Source: Acinetobacter sp. CS-2 (lineage in GTDB: Bacteria; Pseudomonadota; Gammaproteobacteria; Pseudomonadales; Moraxellaceae). From it: DNA of 64,000 nt. Below are positions 37,449 through 45,250 of the stretch, one piece after another. Positions within the stretch are counted from its first letter, which is position 1. The number at the start of each line of letters is the position of its first letter. A model generated the notes under the pieces. That model worked only from the letters and a program-made list of their open reading frames with translations. It did not search any database and was not told the DNA's origin. The position numbers and the translations under genes were made by a program. Where the stretch lies: positions 1,674,001 through 1,738,000 of the forward strand of contig NZ_CP067019.1 in assembly GCF_016599715.1 (NCBI RefSeq), given 5' to 3'.

Positions 37449-38410
37449 TTATTGCTATTTTCACGGGGTTTATTGTGCTGGCTTTCAGTCTGGCCTGGTT
37501 ATTTTTTTATGATTTACGCTTTAAAGTACAAGAATTCTTTTTGGTCATTATTCCGCAAGCTAAGAAACAATTATATTCTGCCAGGCAATTTGCTCAGCAG
37601 TTCAATGATGCTGCTGCACCTACACAACTCCAGTCGCATTGGCATTTACAACAATGGTGGATACTGGTTGCTGGATTTTCATTATTTGCCAGTATCTTAA
37701 TTTTTGCTTTTACCCGCCCCGTAAGTCCGACTAAAATTGAAGCAGATTATTTAAAAGAAGCAGATCCTCAAATTTATGCCTTGCTCGATGGGCAAATGCT
37801 TTCACCTCCTCCTGAAGTAGAACAATCTTTAATTGAAGAAGCTATTATTTCTGCAAGTCATATTGAGGCTAGCCAGTCCAGTATTCAGACAAAAATATTT
37901 AGCACAAATATAGAATCTTCATCTATCTCACATTTACATGGAGATATCATATCTGCCGATCGTCGATGGCATAAAATGAATCCACGTTATAAACAGCGTT
38001 TATTAATGGTATTTAAAATCATGCAACAACGTTATGGTTATGAAATGGTTTTATTAGAGGGTTACCGTAGTCCAGAGCGCCAGAATGCCCTGGCTGGCAA
38101 TAGTCATATTACTCGAGCCAAAGCTTTTCAAAGTTATCATCAGTTTGGTTTGGCTGCCGATGTTGCATTTAAGCGTAATGGTAAAGTGGTTATTTCAGAA
38201 CGTGACCCCTGGGCAATGCGAGGTTACCAGTTATATGGAACCATTTCAGAATCGGTCGGTTTAACCTGGGGTGGCCGTTGGACCTCCATTCAAGATTATG
38301 GTCATAGCGAGTATCGAATGTCGGGGCTCAAAAAAACTGCTGCAATGGCTGAACAGTTAACGGCTGAAGATCAACTGTTAGCCGATTCTATCAATGAAGC
38401 TGTTGAATAA
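37445..38410 (+). CDS. tagX: TagX-like peptidoglycan L,D-endopeptidase of the T6SS
   Basis: This LAS/M15-type zinc peptidase, reported in A. baumannii as TagX, cuts peptidoglycan to let the T6SS complex through the wall. The 321-residue protein has two membrane helices (about 3-23 and 75-94). A periplasmic M15 domain follows, with the zinc and catalytic pattern S-Y-H-Q-F-G-L-A-A-D at about 235-244 and the C-terminal His of DYGHSEYR. It ends the rightward arm. Cell-wall opening by TagX may replace the need for an outer housekeeping lytic enzyme. Confidence 0.88.
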   Translation: MIIAIFTGFIVLAFSLAWLFFYDLRFKVQEFFLVIIPQAKKQLYSARQFAQQFNDAAAPTQLQSHWHLQQWWILVAGFSLFASILIFAFTRPVSPTKIEADYLKEADPQIYALLDGQMLSPPPEVEQSLIEEAIISASHIEASQSSIQTKIFSTNIESSSISHLHGDIISADRRWHKMNPRYKQRLLMVFKIMQQRYGYEMVLLEGYRSPERQNALAGNSHITRAKAFQSYHQFGLAADVAFKRNGKVVISERDPWAMRGYQLYGTISESVGLTWGGRWTSIQDYGHSEYRMSGLKKTAAMAEQLTAEDQLLADSINEAVE

Positions 38411-38423
38411 CAGGGAACCTATT

Positions 38424-38450
38424 CGATATCTAAACTAAGTTTAGATATCG
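38424..38450. terminator. 27-bp near-perfect palindrome between convergent genes
   Basis: CGATATCTAAAC and GTTTAGATATCG pair around a 3-base centre. The palindrome overlaps the last codons and stop of the leftward hydrolase gene and follows the tagX stop by 13 bases. It may end both transcripts, although no strong T-run follows. Confidence 0.5.
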
Positions 38451-39200
38451 ATTCATTTCATCCAGAACTGATTGCGTTTTTTCAGCATGCAGCCAATGTC
38501 CAGCATCATCAATAACCTGAATTTTAGCATGCGGAAATTGCTGTTTGATGGCACTGAAATGTTCATCCTTACTAATATAGGCAGATTTACCACCACGAAT
38601 AAACAGTGCCTCTTTTTGCCAAGGCTGGATCATCTTCCAATCCAGGATTTCTGAGTAATGATTAAATAAAGCATCGACATTAAATAACCATTGGCCTTTA
38701 TTAAAAGACTTCATTAAAAACTGGATCACCATTTCTTCATTTAAATATTCACGCATAATCTGGGTCGCCTGCTGCCGACTTTCAATCTGTGCATTTTTGA
38801 CTGCAAACAAAGCTTTAAAAATTTGCTTATGATGGCTTTCCTGGTATGCAAATGGTGCCATATCCAAAACCACCAATTGTTCTAATCTCTGCCCTGCCTG
38901 ATTTGCCAATTGCATGGCAATTTTCCCCCCCATGGAATGACCAATAGCAGAGAATTTTTGAATATTTAAACTATCTAATGTTTCCAGAATATCTGCTGCC
39001 ATGACAGCATAATTCATTTCTGTTGCATGTGCTGAATGGCCATGATTACGGATGTCTATTTGAATGACTGAATGAGATTCATAGTATGCACGTGCCAGCA
39101 TACCTAGATTACTTAAACTGCCAAAGAGGCCATGAATAAATATTAGCGTATTTTTTGCTGTAGCAGTTTCATTAATATGTATTTGGTGATTTAAAATCAT
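38430..39200 (-). CDS. Alpha/beta hydrolase (esterase, YbfF-like)
   Basis: This small alpha/beta hydrolase of 256 residues has the oxyanion-hole motif FIHGLFGS at about 21-28 and the nucleophile elbow GHSMGG with Ser89. A catalytic acid lies in the cap/core region, and the His is in DDAGHWLHAE near the C-terminus. Length and motifs match YbfF-type acyl esterases. It converges on tagX and is probably unrelated to the T6SS. Confidence 0.85.
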   Translation of the reverse strand: MILNHQIHINETATAKNTLIFIHGLFGSLSNLGMLARAYYESHSVIQIDIRNHGHSAHATEMNYAVMAADILETLDSLNIQKFSAIGHSMGGKIAMQLANQAGQRLEQLVVLDMAPFAYQESHHKQIFKALFAVKNAQIESRQQATQIMREYLNEEMVIQFLMKSFNKGQWLFNVDALFNHYSEILDWKMIQPWQKEALFIRGGKSAYISKDEHFSAIKQQFPHAKIQVIDDAGHWLHAEKTQSVLDEMNRYLNLV

Positions 39201-39948
39201 GGAGTGCTTTTATTACTTTTTAGATGAAATTATTTTTGAGTAAATTAGGTATTTAATCAATTGTTAATTTTCTAAAATATTTTTTTTGCTTAGGCTATTT
39301 ATGTGGGTATAGGCAAAATTTGGTGAATTGTTCTGTTTTGAGAGATATTTAAAAGAGTATAAAACTGGAAGTTCTTAAGATGAAAGAATTAGGCTCAATA
39401 TCCTATTTTTAGCCTGTTTTTACTTTAGATTTAATTATTAAAAATAATTCAGAGGAATTTAAATAGTAGATGCCACCATTGACCTCAGCTTCCAGGAACT
39501 ATCCTCCATCGATATTGACCTGAATTGCAGGTAAAATCAGTTTAGGCATAGATAATGTTGCATCACGGCGGTTACGCATTTCAACAAAATCTACTTTTGT
39601 TGTAGTTTCATTCAGGAGAATATTTCTTATATAGTGATCTTCTTTTCTATCTTCGGGTTAATAATCATGACAATATGATAAAGAAAAACCTGAATTTGAT
39701 TATCCAACGCATAACATTTTTGAATGGAATTGAGTTAAGTAACTGCACTGCCCTTTTAGGAGAATCACAGAAGGATTGGTATGAAAATAAACTTGAAGAA
39801 GTTATTATTGCTTAGGCTATTTTGATAAATATAGTCGCTTTGGACGGCGCATAATAATCCAGCATATTGGTAGATAATATCCATTCAGGTGTTAGATCTT
39901 GTTTGATTTTTTCCGTTTTTTTAATCCCAAAGATCTTGATATAAAGAA
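39201..39948. other. 748-base gene-poor stretch with possible gene remnants
   Basis: This AT-rich stretch has no intact gene of normal size. On the minus strand an open stretch at 39499-39657 reads like the end of a real protein (RNRRDATLSMPKLILPAI...). On the plus strand a 46-codon ORF at 39675-39815 (MIKKNLNLII...KLEEVIIA) also has coding-like composition. Neither has a recognisable family or good start signals. I read the stretch as debris of earlier insertions or deletions. Confidence 0.4.
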
Positions 39949-40698
39949 TTATTCGCTAAATTCTTTAAATACTTTTTCTGCAAACCACCACGGTAACTGT
40001 TGAACCTCAGGGTTCATTTTCAATGTTTCAGCCGCTTCAATCTCGGCAATAAAAGCGGCTTTTTCGCCATTAGAAGAATTATCAAACAAATAGCTACGAT
40101 CACTGGCATCAATCGCCTGCATGAGTAAATCAATACTGCGATAATAACGTTCCACAATCTTTTGCTCCGGAACAGGATGTCCACCTACACTCACCCGGTA
40201 TTTAACCCGGGCAATATTAATTCTAGGGTCAACCGTAGAAACATAGTATAAATAGGTTTTAAATCCCTGCAGCTGTGCTTGTTGTAGAAACTCCACTTTA
40301 GAGATATGTGACATTACCGTTTCAAAAGTAAAACTGATTTTTAAGCGCAAAAATTCCAGGCGAATATAGTCAATAATTCGTGCGCAAAGATAAGAATCTA
40401 TTTCTGATGCCTGAAACTGGATATTCCAATCATCAATTATGGTGGGTTCATGTTGCAGTAAAGCCAAAAACTGCCCGGATTGAAGGCGCTTTTTCTGTTT
40501 AAGGAAAGCAACGAGGGATTGAGCTTTTAAGGCAGAATGATAGATCATTAAATCCAGTCGTTGACTCAAGCGAAGATTCTGTTCCAATTCATCGGCATTT
40601 AAATAAGCCCCAATATAATGGGGCAATAAATATTCTTTGACTGTGCTCTTTCCAGATCCATTCGGACCGGCAAACATTCTTATTCTTGGTTGAGGCAT
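39949..40698 (-). CDS. Zeta-toxin-like P-loop kinase
   Basis: The 249-residue protein begins with a P-loop (AGPNGSGKST, Lys17) and has LNADELE, as in zeta toxins and related ATP/UNAG kinases. FTFETVMSH lies at about 123-131, and GGHPVPEQKIVERYYRS forms the C-terminal substrate-loop region. Zeta proteins phosphorylate UDP-N-acetylglucosamine in the cell-wall pathway; chromosomal relatives may act on other substrates. It lies 4 bases after a small gene that may encode its antitoxin. No epsilon antitoxin of the streptococcal type is seen. Confidence 0.8.
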   Translation of the reverse strand: MPQPRIRMFAGPNGSGKSTVKEYLLPHYIGAYLNADELEQNLRLSQRLDLMIYHSALKAQSLVAFLKQKKRLQSGQFLALLQHEPTIIDDWNIQFQASEIDSYLCARIIDYIRLEFLRLKISFTFETVMSHISKVEFLQQAQLQGFKTYLYYVSTVDPRINIARVKYRVSVGGHPVPEQKIVERYYRSIDLLMQAIDASDRSYLFDNSSNGEKAAFIAEIEAAETLKMNPEVQQLPWWFAEKVFKEFSE

Positions 40699-40702
40699 TC
40701 TA

Positions 40703-40960
40703 TTATACAGCTGCCTCTTGTTTTCTCTTGCGTTTTAAAACTTTAGGAAGATGATTAACACTTATATAGTTTTGGTGTAGGTCTGCAATCACGGTTTCTT
40801 GTCCATTGACTTCGTGTTGTAGTAATTGCTGATCTTTTGCATAAACGACCGTTGCTACCGTACATGCTTTGTTAAAGGCGTGACGGAAAGCATGTATGGC
40901 AAGTTTAGGAATCATGTCATCCTCATATTTGCCTGCTTTCATAATGGTATAAGCTGTCAT
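40703..40960 (-). CDS. Putative antitoxin partner of the zeta-like toxin, 85 aa
   Basis: The start is the ATG at 40958-40960 with GGGGAG upstream; a TTG start at 40981 is less likely. The protein (MTAYTIMKAGKYEDDM...) is small, soluble and basic at the C-terminus (KVLKRKRKQEAAV), which could bind DNA or the toxin. The 4-base gap to the toxin gene and its place upstream fit the usual antitoxin-first order. I do not recognise a named antitoxin family. Confidence 0.65.
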   Translation of the reverse strand: MTAYTIMKAGKYEDDMIPKLAIHAFRHAFNKACTVATVVYAKDQQLLQHEVNGQETVIADLHQNYISVNHLPKVLKRKRKQEAAV

Positions 40961-41101
40961 GGAGCAACTCCCCTTACACAAGGTGTATTTGCTTATTATA
41001 TTAACATAGCCGCAATAATTGTCTATAAATACACCAACATAGAAATGTAATGCTTTGCAGTGAAGTTAATTAAAGCCACATATTCCGTGGCTCATGCATT
41101 A

Positions 41102-41464
41102 TTAGTCTTCCTTCCACACATCTTCATAATCTTCACGATCAATCATAAAGCGGAAACCCTCACCCAAAGCTAGGTATGGCAGTACTTCAGGTAAAATATC
41201 CTGTAATTCTCGAACAGTCATGGTCTGGAAAAAGTCTTCCCCCTCTTCCAGTTCGCCCCCGTAAATAAACCAGCCAATATTTTCATCCGTTTCAGGCTTT
41301 TTACGAATCCCGACAATCGGTTCCTTATTTAAAGTCTCAACCGCAATAGCTACGACATCATCACCACTCACCTGAACGTAAGCAGAATCGAACTCCTCAC
41401 ACAATAACTTTTGTTCAGCAATCAGCTCTTCTAAGGGTGAAAGTTGTTGGGATTTTTTTGACAT
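41102..41464 (-). CDS. Imm33/DUF2185-like immunity-type protein, 120 aa
   Basis: The ATG at 41462-41464 gives MSKKSQQLSPLEELIAEQKLL; a longer reading to 41524 lacks support. The C-terminal half (IGWFIYGGELEEGEDFF, then ILPEVLPYLALGEGFRFMIDRE) follows the pattern of the Imm33/DUF2185 family, which is linked to polymorphic-toxin immunity but also widespread alone. It is divergent from umuD, with an UmuDAb-type operator between them. It therefore holds the place that ddrR has in A. baylyi. It might be DNA-damage regulated. Confidence 0.6.
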   Translation of the reverse strand: MSKKSQQLSPLEELIAEQKLLCEEFDSAYVQVSGDDVVAIAVETLNKEPIVGIRKKPETDENIGWFIYGGELEEGEDFFQTMTVRELQDILPEVLPYLALGEGFRFMIDREDYEDVWKED

Positions 41465-41560
41465 TGCGCTTCTCTGGCAGATAAAAACCGAATAGCCACA
41501 GTTTAACTTAGAACGATTTAACATGGCTAAACTTTTTATTTTCAGTATTTTTTGCTAATC

Positions 41561-41581
41561 TTGAAAATGTTACGAAATCAA
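41561..41581. promoter_or_regulatory. UmuDAb/LexA-like operator upstream of umuD
   Basis: A 21-bp inverted repeat reads TTGAAAATGTTAC followed by GAAATCAA. It has the layout I remember for the UmuDAb operator of Acinetobacter (TTGAAA... to ...TCAA, 21 bp, with ATGT in the centre-left). It lies 11 bases before the umuD ATG and 97 bases from the divergent Imm33-like gene. A second copy stands before the umuC ruin at 42789. Confidence 0.7.
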
Positions 41582-41592
41582 AAAAAATGTAA

Positions 41593-42213
41593 ATGAAACC
41601 ACAAGATGCGACAGAATCTACAATAAGCCCTCAATATGGTCACGGCGGCAAACGCAAAAATGCTGGCCGCAAAACCCAGTATCAGGAAAAAACTGTGGTG
41701 ATGCGCGTACCAGAGTCTAAAGTATCTGAAATTAAGTCCTGGTTAAAACCCAAACCCGCAGATGACCGTAGTCAGAAGATTGAACTGCATTCAATACAGA
41801 TTCAGACCCAACTCGATATTCCTTATCCTATGGAATCGGTTGAGGCAGGTTTTTCCTCTCTGAGTCAGGATTACGCTGAAGACGTTATCGACTTAAATCA
41901 ATATCTCGTACACAACGCCTCCAGTACCTTTGTATTACGGATAAATTCGTTGTCAATGAAGAATGCTGGTATAGACATTGATGACCAGATTTTAGTTGAC
42001 CGTAGCTTGAACGCAGAACATGGCGATATTGTTTTGGCTTTAATTAATAATGAGTTTACCGTTAAACGATTAATGATAGAAAAACAGAAAAATAGAGAAG
42101 TGAAAATCTGGTTAAAAGCAGAAAACCCAGAATATCCGGATATTTATTTGCGCAGTGAAGAACAGTTGACGATCTGGGGTGTAGTGACCTGTATTTTAAA
42201 AAAATTGCGCTAA
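41593..42213 (+). CDS. umuD: UmuD / UmuDAb-like S24 self-cleaving protein
   Basis: This 206-residue LexA/UmuD-family peptidase has Ala85-Gly86 (VEAGFSS) as the likely self-cleavage site, Ser121 (LSMKN) as nucleophile and Lys158 (FTVKRL) as general base. Each is offset by 2 from the residues I recall for UmuDAb (A83-G84, S119, K156). The long N-terminal region (GHGGKRKNAGRK, then VVMRVPESKVSE) is that of Acinetobacter UmuDAb-type proteins, which repress DNA-damage genes. The linked umuC is a ruin, so it may act as a regulator rather than a polymerase accessory subunit. Which of the two roles it has is uncertain. Confidence 0.85.
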   Translation: MKPQDATESTISPQYGHGGKRKNAGRKTQYQEKTVVMRVPESKVSEIKSWLKPKPADDRSQKIELHSIQIQTQLDIPYPMESVEAGFSSLSQDYAEDVIDLNQYLVHNASSTFVLRINSLSMKNAGIDIDDQILVDRSLNAEHGDIVLALINNEFTVKRLMIEKQKNREVKIWLKAENPEYPDIYLRSEEQLTIWGVVTCILKKLR

Positions 42214-42287
42214 TAAATTTAATGAGTTGATATATAGCCGGCACTGATCAAAATTTTACTTTTAACATACGCAGATAAGATAGATAG

Positions 42288-42350
42288 ATAAAAGCCCCAA
42301 GTAAACTTGAGGCTTATGGTAAATCCTAAGCAAGTTTTAGGATTATTTTT
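42288..42350. terminator. Two opposed terminators between umuD and the Gln-rich gene
   Basis: The first hairpin (AAGCC-CAAG pairing with CTTG-GGCTT, 42292-42315) is followed on the minus strand by TTTTATC and would end the Gln-rich gene. The second (AATCCTAA/TTAGGATT, 42322-42344) is followed on the plus strand by ATTTTT and would end umuD. Confidence 0.7.
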
Positions 42351-42482
42351 GCTGTTGAGGGTTTTTTGCTGCTGTTGGCGTTGATTGCCTTGGTTTTGCT
42401 GACGTTGATTGTCTTGTTGCTGCTGTTGCTGTTGATGCTTTTGATTTTCGCTTTGCGGATTCGATTGTTGTTGATTAGCCAT
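42343..42482 (-). pseudogene. Gln-rich disordered small protein, apparently frameshifted
   Basis: ATG 42480-42482 opens a low-complexity Gln/Asn-rich reading frame (MANQQQSNPQSENQ...). As written, the frame runs through the two terminator hairpins to 42219 with an unrelated tail. One extra base in the A6 run (T6 on the plus strand, 42362-42367) would give the ending KNPQQQK and a stop at 42343-42345, right before the terminator. The intact relative at 52965-53129 ends in NNPQKQHK. I therefore think this copy carries a 1-base loss or a homopolymer sequencing error. RBS AAAGGA precedes several in-frame ATGs. Confidence 0.65.
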
Positions 42483-42788
42483 TTTCATATTCATCCTTTC
42501 GATTGATTACTAGCCCTGATTACTAGGGATATGCCGTATGTAATTACGACTCTTATTAATCTAGCGGATATTTCTGATTAACCAACCTGCAAACTGTTTC
42601 GACTTAATTCATTGTAATGATCAAAATATTAATTTACTGATTTTTAGTCTATCACTGAATCTCATCTTTACGCTATTAACGCTAATTACACTGAACCTTA
42701 CATGCTGCTCAAGCTCTTTATCGAATGATCTCTTGATTATTCGGATTTTTAAAAATTGAAATTTATAAACGATTTTATTTTCCTCACT

Positions 42789-42809
42789 TTGAAAACGTTA
42801 CAATTTCAA
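42789..42809 (+). promoter_or_regulatory. UmuDAb/LexA-like operator upstream of the umuC ruin
   Basis: This 21-bp element, TTGAAAACGTTAC then AATTTCAA, closely matches the umuD operator at 41561. It lies 10 bases before the decayed umuC ATG. The operator is better preserved than the gene it served. Confidence 0.7.
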
Positions 42810-42819
42810 AACAAGAAAA

Positions 42820-44105
42820 ATGGCTAACTAATTCTTTGCCTTAATTGATCTTAACTGCTATGTAAGCTGTGAACGGAGCTTTAATCCTCATTTAAATGGC
42901 CAACCTGTAGTTATAATACTTTCCAATAATGTACTTATATTTTTATAAAATTGAGCAATAGACTTGGCCTGTTAGGAGTCAAAGTATCTTTCAGTAACTA
43001 CGCTTTATACACAGATATGTCACGGCGCTTTTTGGGATTCTGGAACAGCATTTCCATCTGATGATTTAGAACCTCAACTCCCCCTTAAATTGATAATTGT
43101 TTTATCCAGCACAGCAGTTATGCAAAATATTTTGATCTAGAATAATTCTAGAAAAATATTGTCGAGTCTTAATCCAGCTCATTGAGCAATCACTGGGTTT
43201 ACTATGATGCTGCATAGGAGTGGCATTACTAAGACCCAAGCCAAACAGGCCAGTTATTTTGTCAAAATAATTCTTTGTTTTAAGTCTCTGTGCTATTTAC
43301 CACATTTAGACTTATGCAGTTATGAAAGCCTGCTCGTAGAAACACTGGTCATCGAAATTTGGGTATTGGTCGTAAAAACGGCAAACAGTTTCAAGACTAT
43401 AAATTTTATAGTTGCTATGACTTAACTTTTGCCAATAAATATCATCTCTGCAAACAATTCTCGGTGATGATTGCACGGACAACTCCTGAACTAAAAGGTC
43501 AATCATGTACTACATTCAATGATCCTGTAACACCAGCAAAAAGCATTCTTTCATCACGCAGTTTCGCTACAGTATTGACCAAAAAAACAATCATCAAACA
43601 TGCAGTGATTTTTTATGTCAGCCGTGCTCATAAACGCTTAAACCGGCAGTAATTGCATACCTGTGTCCATGTTCACGCTATGAAAAGGTATCTAGCCCTC
43701 CCTATAAAAATAGGCTGTCTTATGCACTAGGTCTTGAATATGCAAGCGATGACCTGCTGACTTTAAAGGGTATATCATTAAAGCAAATAGATGTTTTATT
43801 TAAATAAATTATAAATATTTGAAAGTGGAAATGTGGAAGTCATTTTTAGGGCATTATCTGTTAAACAGCACTATATTCATGGCTTAGGGCAACCTTTAGC
43901 CTTGATTCAACAACGGGATAATTTAATGAACACCTTATTGAAAATGCAACAACGCTATGGATCGGATTGTATACAGGTGGTCTATCATTCAGCCAATTCG
44001 GCCTGGCAGATGAAACAGCAGCACCGCTCACCACGCGATACCATCTGCCGGAAGGAACTGCTGCCTATTCATGACTCTACCGTGACTGTTACGCAAAATA
44101 AATGA
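42820..44105 (+). pseudogene. umuC: Decayed umuC (DNA polymerase V catalytic subunit)
   Basis: The Y-family polymerase can be followed through all three frames. MAN is followed by a stop at codon 4, then FFALIDLNCYVSCERSF and NPHLNGQPVVII-LSNN. FYKIEQ, VKVSFSNYALYTDMSRRFLG, IDNCFIQHSSYAKYFDLE, EKYCRVLIQLIEQSLGLL, and SGITKTQAKQASYFVK come next. The long frame at about 43359-43652 carries LGIGRKNGKQFQD, NKYHLCKQFSVMIARTTPEL and FNDPVTPAKSILSSRSF. The ruin ends with SYALGLEYASDDLLTLKGI and, at 43910-44105, QRDNLMNTLLKMQQRYGSD to WQMKQQHRSPRDTI. Numerous stops and frameshifts make a functional product impossible. umuD and the operator remain upstream. Confidence 0.9.
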
Positions 44106-44341
44106 ACTGTTTTGGTCAATTTAGCTTACAATGTAAGAACTATTAATAATTATAAAAAATGTCATTTTTTAACATTGCCAATTCCCTGCAAAGTTCTCAT
44201 TATATAGCTCAGTTTTGACACATAGCTTCCGTATCAATTTAAACAAATTATAATAGAAATACGGAATTATTTGCCATAATACGCAAACTTTGCTGACATC
44301 TTGCAAGGTATATTTGCAAACTTATAATTGGAGCAAGCTGA

Positions 44342-44797
44342 ATGGGCTCAACCATTTTGGTTATTCATGGACCGAATCTAAATTTACTCGGTATGCGTGA
44401 ACCTGAAGTTTATGGACACCTTACCTTAGACGATATCAATCAAAAGCTCATCGCTCAAGCTCAAAATGCATCTGTTTCCCTGAATACTTTTCAAAGCAAT
44501 TGGGAAGGTGCAATTGTCGACCGAATTCATCAGGCACAAAAAGAAGGTGTTCAATTCATCATTATCAATCCTGCGGCGTTGACCCATACCTCTGTTGCAG
44601 TACGTGATGCGCTTCTTGGTGTTGCCATTCCGTTTATTGAAGTTCACTTGTCTAATGTACACGCACGTGAAGCATTCCGACATCATTCATATTTATCCGA
44701 TAAAGCCGTTGGCGTGATTTGTGGTTTAGGTGCAAAAGGTTATAGCGCTGCACTGGAATTCGCCATCGATAAAATTCAACCTTCTAAGCAATCATAA
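44342..44797 (+). CDS. aroQ: 3-dehydroquinate dehydratase, type II
   Basis: This enzyme catalyses the third step of the shikimate pathway (dehydroquinate to dehydroshikimate) as a dodecamer. It has 151 residues. The N-terminal [17 protein letters not shown] holds the flexible-lid Arg19 and Tyr24. [16 protein letters not shown] and [17 protein letters not shown] (catalytic His about 102) follow. It stands directly upstream of accB and accC, an arrangement common in gammaproteobacteria. RBS TTGGAGC precedes the ATG. Confidence 0.96.
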   Translation: MGSTILVIHGPNLNLLGMREPEVYGHLTLDDINQKLIAQAQNASVSLNTFQSNWEGAIVDRIHQAQKEGVQFIIINPAALTHTSVAVRDALLGVAIPFIEVHLSNVHAREAFRHHSYLSDKAVGVICGLGAKGYSAALEFAIDKIQPSKQS

Positions 44798-44813
44798 TTA
44801 GGAATACTGTCTC

Positions 44814-45233
44814 ATGGATATCCGTAAAATCAAGAAACTCATCGACCTGATGATTGAATCTGACTTACAAGCGATTGAAGTTAAAGAGGGTGACCAATCC
44901 ATCGCCCTCACCCGTCGCAATCCTGTGGTAGCAGCAGCTGTTCCTACAATGCCTGTAGCTACTGCAGCTGCAGCACCTGCTGCAAAAACACCACGCGGTG
45001 CAGTTGAAACATCGCCTATGGTTGGTGTGTTCTATGCAGCACCAAACCCGGGTGAAGCACCATTCGTGAAAGTGGGCCAAACCGTTTCTGCAGGTGAAAC
45101 ACTGGGTATTATTGAAGCCATGAAAATCATGAACCCGATTGAAGCAACTCAAAGTGGCGTGATTGAAGAAATTCTGGTGAAAAATGGCGAAGTGATTCAA
45201 TTCGGTCAACCATTGTTCCGCTATCGCGCCTAA
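44814..45233 (+). CDS. accB: Biotin carboxyl carrier protein of acetyl-CoA carboxylase
   Basis: AccB carries biotin between the carboxylase and the transferase. It has 139 residues: an N-terminal dimerisation segment, an Ala/Pro-rich linker (about 36-62) and a C-terminal biotinyl domain. Biotin attaches to Lys104 in EAMKIMN, and the thumb-type insertion ([12 protein letters not shown]) typical of bacterial BCCP is present. It sits 16 bases after aroQ and 17 before accC. Confidence 0.97.
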   Translation: MDIRKIKKLIDLMIESDLQAIEVKEGDQSIALTRRNPVVAAAVPTMPVATAAAAPAAKTPRGAVETSPMVGVFYAAPNPGEAPFVKVGQTVSAGETLGIIEAMKIMNPIEATQSGVIEEILVKNGEVIQFGQPLFRYRA

Positions 45234-45250
45234 GACCACGGGGATTCACA

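Noticed and set aside
43204..43425. Separate small gene on the plus strand
   Set aside because: It is one out-of-frame piece of the umuC ruin; SGITKTQAKQASY aligns with the UmuC core.
43833..44105. Separate 90-residue gene with its own start
   Set aside because: Its end, WQMKQQHRSPRDTI, is the C-terminal part of UmuC; it belongs to the pseudogene.
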